Assembly (NCBI GenBank): GCA_902826155.1
Contig: CADEDU010000001.1
Location: forward strand, 36,125 to 51,789
Direction: 5' to 3'
From: an uncultured beta proteobacterium
GTDB lineage: Bacteria; Pseudomonadota; Gammaproteobacteria; Burkholderiales; SG8-39
DNA length: 15,665 bases
Shown here: positions 1 to 6,154 of the stretch, one piece after another
How the letters are laid out: the number at the start of each line of letters is the position of its first letter
Numbering within the stretch: the first letter of the stretch is position 1
Made by a program: the position numbers and the translations under genes
Notes under the pieces: model-generated
What the model saw: the letters and a program-made list of their open reading frames with translations, nothing else
Database searches by the model: none
What the model was told of the DNA's origin: nothing

Positions 1-163
1 CGCGCTCGAGGTGTAACCTTCGGCGCTGCGCCGCGTTATTGGCCTTCGTGTCGAGCGGTTCCGGGTAGCCCGCACGATGCACGCCGGCCGGCGGTTTCCC
101 TGCGCCCGACATGAGGTTCGATACACCGACCAGGCCGTTCGCGGCGGCCGGTGCACCGCGCAT
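1..163 (-). CDS. Possible partial gene leaving the left edge (N-terminus only)
   Basis: Reading leftwards from an ATG at 161-163, a frame stays open for 54 codons to the window edge. It begins MRGAPAAANGLVGVSNL and ends in an Arg-rich stretch (QRRRLHLER). Most codons end in G or C, as in the real genes here. No signal peptide, membrane segment or family motif is recognisable, and the ATG has no clear Shine-Dalgarno sequence; the frame is also open a little upstream of it. It would be divergent from the exported protein at 285. It could equally be a chance opening in GC-rich DNA, because high G+C keeps many frames open. Confidence 0.25.
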   Translation of the reverse strand, partial: MRGAPAAANGLVGVSNLMSGAGKPPAGVHRAGYPEPLDTKANNAAQRRRLHLER

Positions 164-216
164 CGCGGTCCAGAGGTGCGGGTGAGCCGCTGTCGGGCAC
201 ACTAGTGGCACGGTCG

Positions 217-233
217 TTGCCGTATGGCGGCAA
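217..233. repeat. Short inverted repeat upstream of the first exported protein gene
   Basis: TTGCCG and CGGCAA form perfect 6-bp arms around a 5-nt spacer. It lies between the possible divergent gene at 163 and the gene starting at 285. It could be a small operator or a weak hairpin. The only support is the symmetry itself, which is short enough to arise by chance. Confidence 0.2.
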
Positions 234-273
234 GGGCGCCGCGATACACGACGATCCGTGTACGAGACGAGCC

Positions 274-279
274 AGGAGG
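274..279 (+). promoter_or_regulatory. Shine-Dalgarno that decides the GTG start at 285
   Basis: A perfect AGGAGG sits 5 nt before GTG 285. It lies inside the longer frame that could begin at GTG 258, so it argues for 285 as the true start. Confidence 0.7.
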
Positions 280-284
280 ATCCA

Positions 285-737
285 GTGCGAACCCTCAATC
301 GCAATCAAGGTCTGCGCCGAACAGCGGGCGCGTTGGTCCTCGCCGTGGTCGGCTGCGGATGGGTCGGCGCCATCGCGCAGCAGCACGACCCGAAACGCCC
401 TAATCAGCAACAGGCCCGGCCGGCGCCGACGCCCTCGGGTCCGGTCAACGTGCCCACGTACAACCCACCGATCGGGGCTTACCCCTCCGCGCCGATCAAT
501 ACGCCGCCACCGCAGCAGCGGCCGCCACGCAACGGCGGCGATCGGCAATTCAATGGCCCGATCCTCATTGCGCCCACGGTCGGCCTGCCGGTGAGTCCCA
601 CATTCGGCTCCGGCCCGGTTGGCACCGACGGATCGGTCTACGCGTACTACTGCCCCGACTTCGGCGCCTACTATCCGCATGTGACCCATTGTCCGTCGGC
701 GTGGGTCATCGTCGCGGCCCAGAACGGCCAACGGTGA
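285..737 (+). CDS. Small exported Pro/Gln-rich protein with YYC-YYP-C-W motif
   Basis: This is a 150-residue protein of unknown function. It starts at GTG 285, 5 nt after a perfect AGGAGG; a GTG at 258 is in frame but has no ribosome site. The N-terminus (MRTLNRNQGLRRTAG, then a hydrophobic run) is a signal peptide. Cleavage could be by signal peptidase I after AIA, or the VVGC stretch could act as a lipobox, making it a lipoprotein; the sequence does not settle this. The middle is low-complexity and rich in Pro, Gln and Asn, likely disordered. The C-terminus carries YYCPDFGAYYPHVTHCPSAW, matching in spacing a Tyr/Cys motif I recall at the ends of small secreted proteins and lipoproteins of proteobacteria; its two Cys could form a disulfide. 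Its stop overlaps or nearly touches the next gene, so the two are probably co-translated. Confidence 0.72.
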   Translation: MRTLNRNQGLRRTAGALVLAVVGCGWVGAIAQQHDPKRPNQQQARPAPTPSGPVNVPTYNPPIGAYPSAPINTPPPQQRPPRNGGDRQFNGPILIAPTVGLPVSPTFGSGPVGTDGSVYAYYCPDFGAYYPHVTHCPSAWVIVAAQNGQR

Positions 738-739
738 CG

Positions 740-1090
740 ATGGTGCGGCGCGCGGGCGTCGTGCTCGCGCTCATCGGTACGGCGATTGCGTTTCCGACAT
801 TCGGGCAAAGCGCCGCGCCGGGCGAAATCGACTTCCTGATCGGGCGCATCGAGCAATCGGGTTGCCAGTTCGTGCGCAACGGCTCGGCCTATCCGGCCAC
901 CGAGGCGGCTGCCCATCTGCGCAAGAAACTCAATGCGGCGCGGCGCAGTCTCTCCACCGAACAGTTCATCGAACACGTGGCCTCGAAAAGTTCGATGTCG
1001 GGCGAGCCGTACCTCATCCGCTGTGCCGGTCGCGCCGATGAGACGTCGGCGGCGTGGCTACGCCGAGCGCTCAAGGACCGTAGCGGGTAA
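740..1090 (+). CDS. Exported DUF5329 family protein
   Basis: This 116-residue protein matches the DUF5329 family as I know it, a periplasmic family of unknown function in proteobacteria. A signal peptide (MVRRAGVVLALIGTAIAFPTFGQ) is probably cut near FGQ-SAA. The mature part has the family hallmarks in order: a hydrophobic start (EIDFLIGRIEQ), SGCQFVRNG around Cys42, a His/Leu/Lys helix (AAAHLRKKL), EQFIEHVASKSSMSGEPY, then the second Cys (YLIRCAG, Cys95) and a WLRRAL end. The two Cys could pair as a disulfide. The start is either ATG 740 or GTG 734; the latter overlaps the previous stop as GTGA. Neither has a good ribosome site, which fits translational coupling to the gene before it. Function is unknown. 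Confidence 0.8.
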   Translation: MVRRAGVVLALIGTAIAFPTFGQSAAPGEIDFLIGRIEQSGCQFVRNGSAYPATEAAAHLRKKLNAARRSLSTEQFIEHVASKSSMSGEPYLIRCAGRADETSAAWLRRALKDRSG

Positions 1091-1124
1091 ATTCGCGGGC
1101 AGTCCGTCTGCATGACCTCGCGCG

Positions 1125-1179
1125 CGGCGATCGCACGGTGATCGCCCGGTTGTTGCGCGGTGATCGCGCAGCGATCAAT
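1125..1179. repeat. Five 11-bp phased degenerate tandem repeats
   Basis: Five units begin at exact 11-bp steps: 1125 CGGCGATCGCA, 1136 CGGTGATCGCC, 1147 CGGTTGTTGCG, 1158 CGGTGATCGCG and 1169 CAGCGATCAAT. The consensus is CGGTGATCGCN; units 2 and 4 are identical over ten bases, unit 3 matches 7 of 10, and unit 5 is the most worn. The block fills the 115-bp gap between the DUF5329 gene and the crotonase operon and ends about 27 bp before the first crotonase ATG. One helical turn per unit would put all copies on the same DNA face, as in regulator arrays. It may instead be a decayed minisatellite. No protein is known to me to bind this consensus. Confidence 0.6.
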
Positions 1180-1205
1180 GACGCGAAGGATTAGTGGAGC
1201 GCCCG

Positions 1206-1922
1206 ATGAATCTGCTGGTCAACGAACAAAGCGGTATCACCCGCATCACATTCAATCGCCCCGAGCGCGGCAACGTACTCGCCATCGACGATCTGCGCGA
1301 GCTTGCCGCCGCGGTCGGCAAGGCCGGTCAACGCGAAGATGCGCGGGCGATCGTGCTGGCGGCCAACGGCGAAGATTTCTGCCGCGGGCGCGATGCCGGT
1401 CCGAAGTCCGCCGCTCGCCCCACGGCGCTACAGCTGCGTGCGCAGGTGATCGATCCGATCCTCGGCGCGTATCGCGCGATCTACGAATCGCCGGTGCCGG
1501 TGATTGCGCTGGTGCAGGGGCCGGCGCTCGGTTTCGGCTGTGCGATCGCCTCCGCCTGCGACGTGGTGATCGCCTCCGACCGCGCGCGCTTCTCGCTGCC
1601 GGAGATGCACACCAATCTGCCGCCGACGCTGGCGATCTCCGCGCACCTGCGTCGCGTCGCCCCGAAGATGACGGCCTATCTGGTGCTGAGTCAGGACGAG
1701 ATCGATGCTCGACGCGCCGCCGAGACCGGGCTGGTGAGTTTGGTGGTGCCGCACGCCGAGCTGGAGCAGGCGTTGGGCAAGCTCACCGCCACGATCGCCT
1801 CACGCCTGCCTACTGCGTTGCGAGCGGTGAAGGAGTACCTGCGCAGCGCGCCCTACATGGAAGCACGCGGTGCGGCGGACTTCGGTGGCAACCTGCTGGC
1901 CGGCGTGCTGGCTTCGCAGTGA
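1206..1922 (+). CDS. Crotonase-family enzyme (enoyl-CoA hydratase/isomerase-like), one catalytic Glu missing
   Basis: This 238-residue protein has the crotonase fold: ITFNRPERGN near the start, the CoA-binding loop FCRGRD (about 58-63), then GPALGFGCAIASACD (about 105-119) and SLPEM (130-134). In rat enoyl-CoA hydratase two glutamates act, Glu144 and Glu164. Here the first is Ala113 (in GFGCA), while the second is kept as Glu133. A classical hydration is therefore doubtful; an isomerase, hydrolase, lyase or other crotonase reaction is more likely (inference). The protein is shorter than the usual 255-270 and lacks the typical C-terminal EGxxAFxEKRxPxF tail. ATG 1206 follows GTGGAG at 1194-1199; GTG 1194 is an alternative start. 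It is first of three tightly spaced genes, with 12 nt to the next. Confidence 0.87.
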   Translation: MNLLVNEQSGITRITFNRPERGNVLAIDDLRELAAAVGKAGQREDARAIVLAANGEDFCRGRDAGPKSAARPTALQLRAQVIDPILGAYRAIYESPVPVIALVQGPALGFGCAIASACDVVIASDRARFSLPEMHTNLPPTLAISAHLRRVAPKMTAYLVLSQDEIDARRAAETGLVSLVVPHAELEQALGKLTATIASRLPTALRAVKEYLRSAPYMEARGAADFGGNLLAGVLASQ

Positions 1923-1934
1923 AGGGGGCAGTAC

Positions 1935-2759
1935 ATGGACCTCACCACCGTCCGATTCGAACGCGCTGACCGCGTCGGCACGCTTACGCTCAATCGGCCC
2001 GAGCGGCTCAACGCGATGAATCGTGTGATGCTGCAGGAGATCAATCAGGTGTGCGACGCGGTCGAGGCCGACGCCGAGCTGCGGGTGCTCATCGTCACTG
2101 GCGCGGGCACGGCGTTCTCATCCGGGTTCGATCTCAAAGAGCAGATGGAAGCGCGGCCGTCCGGTGCCGAGCAATGGCGCAAGGTGCTCGACGACGACTT
2201 CAACGCGACGATGCGATTCTGGTCGCTGTCCAAGCCCACGATCGCCGCGGTGCAAGGCCACTGCCTCGCGGGTGCATGCGAACTGGCGCTCGCCTGCGAC
2301 ATCACCATCGCCGCCGAGAACGCATTGTTCGGCGAGCCGGAACTCAAGTTCGGCGCCGGCATCGTCACGATGATCCTGCCGTGGATGACCGGTCCGAAAC
2401 AGGCCAAGGAGATCATCTTCAACGGCATCGACAACGTGAGCGCGGCCGAAGCATTGCGGCTCGGGCTCATCAATCGTGTCGTGCCCAATGGCGAGCATCT
2501 GAACGCGGCCATGGCGATGGCGCGGCACATCGCGGCGGTCGATCCGGTGCTGATGCGCGAAACCAAGAAAGCGATAAACCGCACCTTCGAGATCGCCGGC
2601 ATGCGTGAAGCGCTGCAGACCGCGCTCGAAATCGATCTGCACATCGAGTCGCACGGCTCGCCCGACAAACGCCAGTTCATGGAGATCGCGCGGCGCGACG
2701 GCTTGCGGGCGGCGATCGCCTGGCGCGACGCGCGCTTTGCCGGTCGCACCGCGACGTAG
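1935..2759 (+). CDS. Enoyl-CoA hydratase/isomerase family protein
   Basis: A 274-residue crotonase-fold protein, predicted to hydrate or otherwise convert a 2-enoyl-CoA in the cytoplasm. Recognisable parts are LTLNRPERLNAMN (about 18-30), the oxyanion and CoA loop FSSGFDLKE (61-69), GACELALACD (113-122) and FGEPELKFGAGI (132-143). Both residues equivalent to the catalytic glutamates are present, Glu116 and Glu136, unlike its upstream neighbour. The C-terminus ends ...AWRDARF, common among longer crotonases. AAGGGGG at 1922-1928 lies 6 nt before ATG 1935 and overlaps the previous gene's stop, so the two are co-translated. The CoA ligase follows after 24 nt. The substrate cannot be told from sequence; the neighbours suggest an organic acid activated to its CoA ester by that ligase. 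Confidence 0.92.
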   Translation: MDLTTVRFERADRVGTLTLNRPERLNAMNRVMLQEINQVCDAVEADAELRVLIVTGAGTAFSSGFDLKEQMEARPSGAEQWRKVLDDDFNATMRFWSLSKPTIAAVQGHCLAGACELALACDITIAAENALFGEPELKFGAGIVTMILPWMTGPKQAKEIIFNGIDNVSAAEALRLGLINRVVPNGEHLNAAMAMARHIAAVDPVLMRETKKAINRTFEIAGMREALQTALEIDLHIESHGSPDKRQFMEIARRDGLRAAIAWRDARFAGRTAT

Positions 2760-2783
2760 CTGTTCGCCGCAACGCTCAGCGCC

Positions 2784-4271
2784 ATGGCCGCACTGGTCGA
2801 ACTGCTCGATGCAGCATGCCGGCAAGCGCCTGACCGGGTCGCGCTCGCAGGTGAAGCGGATACGTTGACCTACGCCGCGTTCGCCGCGCGTGCCGGTGAG
2901 ATTGCGGCAGCGTTGGGTAAGGAACGCATCGAAGCGAACGAGCCGGTGCTGGTGATGGTGTCGAACCAGCCGGGCGACATCGCCGCGTTTCTAGGCGTGT
3001 GGCGCGCCGGGGGCGTCGCGGTTCCGGTGCATCGCTCGACGCCACCTGCTGCGCTCGCCGGATACGTCGACGCGACCGGTGCCCGCTTGCTGGTTGATGC
3101 AATGAGCGACGCGCCGCGTCACGGCGACTTCGTGCGTGGCGGCGCGATTCAGGTTGCGCCTCGGTCGGCCCCAGCGGCGCGACCGATCCTCGCGGATGCC
3201 GCGCTGATCGTGTTCACCTCCGGATCGACCGGCAAGCCGAAGGGGGCGGTACTTTCGCATCGCGCGATCGCCGGCAAGCTCGCCGCCAACGACAGCTATC
3301 TGGGATTCGGTGCGGGCGAGCGCACGCTGCTGGTACTCAATATCACTTTCAGCTTCGGCGTCTGGGTGAGTCTGTTGACGCTGGCCAAGGCCGGCACGCT
3401 GGTGATGCGCGAACGGTTCCGCTCGGAAACGTTTCTGACCGATCTGATCGCCGAACGCATCGATCGCGTGGCGGTGGTGCCGACGATGATGCGCGCGCTG
3501 ATACCTAAGCTCGACGACGCTGATCACCGCGATCGCCTGAAGCGCCTTGCCGCCGACGGTCCGCTGCGGCACATCATGATCGGCGGGGAGTTTCTGCCCG
3601 CTGCGCAGGGTGCGGACATAGAGCGCCGTTTTCCGCGTGCCGCGCTGATCGACATCTACGGCCTCACCGAAACCGCCACGTCGGATTTCGTGCTGCAGCC
3701 GCAGGAGCGGGCCCAACACGGTGGTTGCATAGGCCGACCGGCACCGCAGGTGACGTTCCGGATTGGCGGTGCGCAGCGCGAAGGCGAGCCCGGTGAACTG
3801 CAGATCAAGACGCCGTTCATCATGAACGGCTATCTCGACGCCCCTGATCTGACCGCCGCCGCGTTCGACGACGGTTACTTTCGCACCGGCGATCTGGCGC
3901 GCGTGCGAGACGGCGGCATCGTCGAACTGGTGGGGCGTGCCAAAGAGATCATCAATCGCGCCGGGGCCAAGATCTCGCCGCTGGAGATCGAGCAGTGCTT
4001 CGCGCACTGCCAAGGCGTAGCAGCGGCGCTGGCGACCGGGGTGGCTGATCCGATCCTGGGCGAACGCCTGCACGTGCTGCTAGTGCCGACAGTGAACGGC
4101 ACCATCGATCTGAGCGCGTTGCGCGCCCACGCGGCCGCGCATCTGGAGAAGTTCAAGCAGCCCGATCGCTACTACGTCGCTCCGGATCTGCCGCTTGGTC
4201 GCACCGGCAAGGCCGATCGCGGCGCGCTGCGTGCGCTGATCGAGTCCGGCGCTCTGACCTTGATCGAATAG
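2784..4271 (+). CDS. AMP-dependent acyl/aryl-CoA ligase
   Basis: This 495-residue adenylate-forming enzyme should activate a carboxylic acid with ATP to an acyl-AMP and then transfer it to CoA. The motifs are complete and in order: phosphate-binding loop FTSGSTGKPKGAVLSH (144-159), IGGEFLP (266-272), YGLTETATS (292-300), YFRTGD (365-370), the hinge GRAKEIINRAGAKISPLEIE (384-403), and the catalytic lysine near the C-terminus in LGRTGKADR (Lys476). The length is usual for medium-chain or aryl-CoA ligases. No carrier-protein domain follows, so it is a free-standing ligase rather than a synthetase module. It starts at ATG 2784 without a strong ribosome site, 24 nt after the second crotonase. It probably supplies the CoA ester used by both crotonases. 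The acid substrate is unknown. Confidence 0.92.
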   Translation: MAALVELLDAACRQAPDRVALAGEADTLTYAAFAARAGEIAAALGKERIEANEPVLVMVSNQPGDIAAFLGVWRAGGVAVPVHRSTPPAALAGYVDATGARLLVDAMSDAPRHGDFVRGGAIQVAPRSAPAARPILADAALIVFTSGSTGKPKGAVLSHRAIAGKLAANDSYLGFGAGERTLLVLNITFSFGVWVSLLTLAKAGTLVMRERFRSETFLTDLIAERIDRVAVVPTMMRALIPKLDDADHRDRLKRLAADGPLRHIMIGGEFLPAAQGADIERRFPRAALIDIYGLTETATSDFVLQPQERAQHGGCIGRPAPQVTFRIGGAQREGEPGELQIKTPFIMNGYLDAPDLTAAAFDDGYFRTGDLARVRDGGIVELVGRAKEIINRAGAKISPLEIEQCFAHCQGVAAALATGVADPILGERLHVLLVPTVNGTIDLSALRAHAAAHLEKFKQPDRYYVAPDLPLGRTGKADRGALRALIESGALTLIE

Positions 4272-4294
4272 CCGCGCGCGCCGCTAGTGGTATG

Positions 4295-4316
4295 TGCGTA
4301 GTACCTGCGTAGTACC
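4295..4316. repeat. Perfect 11-bp tandem duplication in a convergent gap
   Basis: TGCGTAGTACC occurs twice head to tail, at 4295-4305 and 4306-4316, between the ends of the CoA ligase gene and the OsmC-like gene. It is probably a small slippage duplication. No function is evident. Confidence 0.6.
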
Positions 4317-4324
4317 AGAGCCAG

Positions 4325-4350
4325 CGCCGCGCAGTTGTACCGCCGCGGCG
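4325..4350. terminator. GC-rich stem-loop between convergent genes, possible terminator
   Basis: CGCCGCG (4325-4331) and CGCGGCG (4344-4350) can form a 7-bp stem around a 12-nt loop. It lies just past the OsmC-like stop and 54 nt past the CoA ligase stop, where a terminator serving both strands would be expected. There is no run of T on either side, so it is not a classical intrinsic terminator. Confidence 0.25.
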
Positions 4351-4354
4351 GCGT

Positions 4355-4867
4355 TCAGCCCGCCAGCCGGTGCGACACCGTCATCGCCGGCGGATTGCGC
4401 AGCGTCTGGTAGATCACGCAGTAGCGCTCGGTGAGTTTCATCAGCGAAGCGAGCTGATCGGTCGAGGCGTCGGTATCGAGATCGAAGCGCAGCCGTACAT
4501 CCTTGAAACCCACCGGCGCCTCCTTGGCGATGCCGAGCGTGCCGCGGAAATCGAGATCGCCCTCGGCGTATACCGTGCCCGAACGCAACGTGATGCCAAG
4601 CGCGGTAGACACCGCTTTCATCGTCACGCCCGCGCAGGCGACGAGCGCTTCGAGCAGCATGTCGCCCGAGCACGCGGCGATGCCATCGCCGCCGGTCTTC
4701 GGATGCAGGCCGGCTTCAACCAGCGCCTTGCCGGTGTCCACCTTGCAGGTGATGCTCTCATCGCCCAGCGTGCCGCTGGCCTTCAAGGTGATGACGGCGG
4801 CATCGGGGCGATCGCGATATTCGGTCTTCAGGGGCGCTTGCAGCGCGCGCAGGTCGTCTGCGTTCAT
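4355..4867 (-). CDS. OsmC family protein (possible thiol peroxidase)
   Basis: A 170-residue OsmC/Ohr-superfamily protein. Family members reduce organic hydroperoxides using a reactive Cys and a partner Cys in a dimer. Visible here are CSGDMLLEALVACAGVTM (66-83), holding Cys66 and Cys78, and LTERYCVIYQTLRNP (146-159) with Cys150. Cys78 and Cys150 sit where the reactive pair is expected. Cys41 is extra. The sequence looks closer to the YhfA-like OsmC branch, whose function is poorly known, than to true Ohr, so peroxidase activity is inference. The start at ATG 4867 (MNADDLRAL) is preferred; a longer frame from ATG 4915 would add 16 residues that look unlike the family and would begin upstream of the likely promoter. 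It diverges from the MetE-like gene with 73 bp between. Confidence 0.87.
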   Translation of the reverse strand: MNADDLRALQAPLKTEYRDRPDAAVITLKASGTLGDESITCKVDTGKALVEAGLHPKTGGDGIAACSGDMLLEALVACAGVTMKAVSTALGITLRSGTVYAEGDLDFRGTLGIAKEAPVGFKDVRLRFDLDTDASTDQLASLMKLTERYCVIYQTLRNPPAMTVSHRLAG

Positions 4868-4897
4868 GTCGAGGGGAGCGGTGAACGATGGGCCGCA

Positions 4898-4906
4898 AGC
4901 GTAGCA
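4898..4906 (-). promoter_or_regulatory. Candidate extended -10 promoter of the OsmC-like gene
   Basis: On the minus strand TGCTACGCT fits the extended -10 pattern TGnTAnnnT. It would start RNA near 4891, about 24 nt before ATG 4867. No good -35 is seen. The same TGCTA core precedes both Bug receptor genes. Confidence 0.3.
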
Positions 4907-4940
4907 TTCGCGCATCCATCATGCCGAGCGGAGCCCTGCC

Positions 4941-6101
4941 ATGCGAACCAGCGAGTCGCGCATCCTCACCACGCACGTCGGCAGTCTGCCGCGTAACCCC
5001 GCGCTGCGCGATCTGCTGATCGCCCAGGAGCGCGGCGATGCGATCGACGAGCGCAAGCTCGACACCGAGATCGAGGCGGCGATCGATCGCGTCGTCACGC
5101 GTCAGCTCGACGCCGGCGTGGACGTCGGCAACGACGGTGAGCAGCCGCGCGTTGGGTTCTCGACCTACGTCGCGCGGCGCATGCGCGGTTTCGGCGGGAC
5201 GAGCAAGCGCCCGGTCTCGCTCGACATCATCGAGCATCCCGACTACGGCGCGATGCAGGCCGAGCGCCGCAGGAATTCGTCGCGCATCCTGAATGCGCCA
5301 CAGGCCCTGGCGCCGGTGGAATACCTCGACCTGCGCGAAGCCGAACGCGAGTGCACCGTGTTCGCGCAGGCGCTGGAGCGGGCCCGTCCGCGCGCGTTCA
5401 GCGAGGCGTTCATGACTGCCGCCTCGCCCGGGACGATCGCGTGCATCCTGCTCAACGCCTACTACGCCTCGCACGAGGCATATGTCGATGCGCTCGCCGA
5501 GCAGATGCGCAAGGAGTACGAGCTGATCCATCAGGCCGGCTTCCTGCTGCAGATCGATGCGCCCGACCTGGCGATGGAGCGGCCGCGGCTGTTCCAGCGC
5601 GATTCGCTCGAACGTTTTCTGGAGATCGCGGCCCACCACATCGCGGCGCTGAACCGTGCGCTGGTGAACATCCCGGCCGATCGCGTGCGGCTGCACGTGT
5701 GCTGGGGCAACTACGACGGGCCGCATACGCACGACGTCGCGCTCGCGCCGCTGCTGCCGATCCTGTACGGCGCGCGCGTCGGCGCACTGTCGATCGAGAT
5801 GGCCAACCCGCGCCATCAGCACGAGTGGAGGACGATCAAACGGCAGCCGCCGCCCGATCACATGCTGCTGTTGCCCGGCGTGATCGACAGCACCAGCAAC
5901 TACGTCGAGCATCCGGAGGTCGTGGCCGATCGCATCGGGTGGGCGGTCGAGGCGATGGGCGATCGTTCGCGCGTCATCGCGTCCGTCGATTGCGGCTTTG
6001 GCACGTTCGCCGGCAGCGACATGGTCGCCGACAGCCTGGTGTGGGCGAAGCTCGCGACGCTCGCCGAGGGAGCGCGACTGGCCTCGAAGCGATTGTGGTG
6101 A
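4941..6101 (+). CDS. Single-domain MetE-like (cobalamin-independent methionine synthase C-terminal family) zinc protein
   Basis: This 386-residue protein corresponds to the catalytic C-terminal barrel of MetE. The four zinc ligands of the family are all recognisable: His252 and Cys254 in RLHVCWGNYDG, Glu286 in SIEMANPRHQHE, and Cys351 in SVDCGFGTF. The N-terminal THVGSLPRNP also matches. The N-terminal barrel of full MetE (about 750 residues), needed with folate substrates, is absent. Relatives of this size include core-MetE enzymes using methylated corrinoids and epoxyalkane:CoM transferase, so the thiol acceptor and the alkyl donor are unknown. It is usually labelled methionine synthase II, which overstates what is known. 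GGAG at 4930-4933 lies 7 nt before ATG 4941. It diverges from the OsmC-like gene, perhaps sharing control. Confidence 0.88.
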   Translation: MRTSESRILTTHVGSLPRNPALRDLLIAQERGDAIDERKLDTEIEAAIDRVVTRQLDAGVDVGNDGEQPRVGFSTYVARRMRGFGGTSKRPVSLDIIEHPDYGAMQAERRRNSSRILNAPQALAPVEYLDLREAERECTVFAQALERARPRAFSEAFMTAASPGTIACILLNAYYASHEAYVDALAEQMRKEYELIHQAGFLLQIDAPDLAMERPRLFQRDSLERFLEIAAHHIAALNRALVNIPADRVRLHVCWGNYDGPHTHDVALAPLLPILYGARVGALSIEMANPRHQHEWRTIKRQPPPDHMLLLPGVIDSTSNYVEHPEVVADRIGWAVEAMGDRSRVIASVDCGFGTFAGSDMVADSLVWAKLATLAEGARLASKRLW

Positions 6102-6130
6102 GCATCGCGCCCGGGAGTTGGCGCGCGCTC
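6100..6130 (+). terminator. Imperfect GC-rich hairpin at the end of the MetE-like gene
   Basis: GAGC (6100-6103) pairs with GCTC (6127-6130), and GCGCC (6107-6111) with GGCGC (6120-6124). This gives nine GC-rich pairs with a small internal loop and an 8-nt terminal loop. It starts within the stop codon. No T run follows, so it may stop transcription weakly or protect the RNA end; the facing hydrolase gene ends at 6155. Confidence 0.3.
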
Positions 6131-6154
6131 GGTTCGATCAACCTTGCAATCGGC

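Noticed and set aside
36..731. 231-codon minus-strand frame opposite the first exported protein
   Set aside because: Very Arg-rich; the plus strand has a perfect ribosome site and signal peptide.
2991..4073. 360-codon minus-strand frame opposite the CoA ligase
   Set aside because: The ligase motifs on the plus strand are complete; the antisense product has no recognisable features.
4758..5912. 384-codon minus-strand frame opposite the MetE-like gene
   Set aside because: The plus strand holds all zinc ligands of a known family; the antisense frame has no signal and overlaps the OsmC-like gene too.
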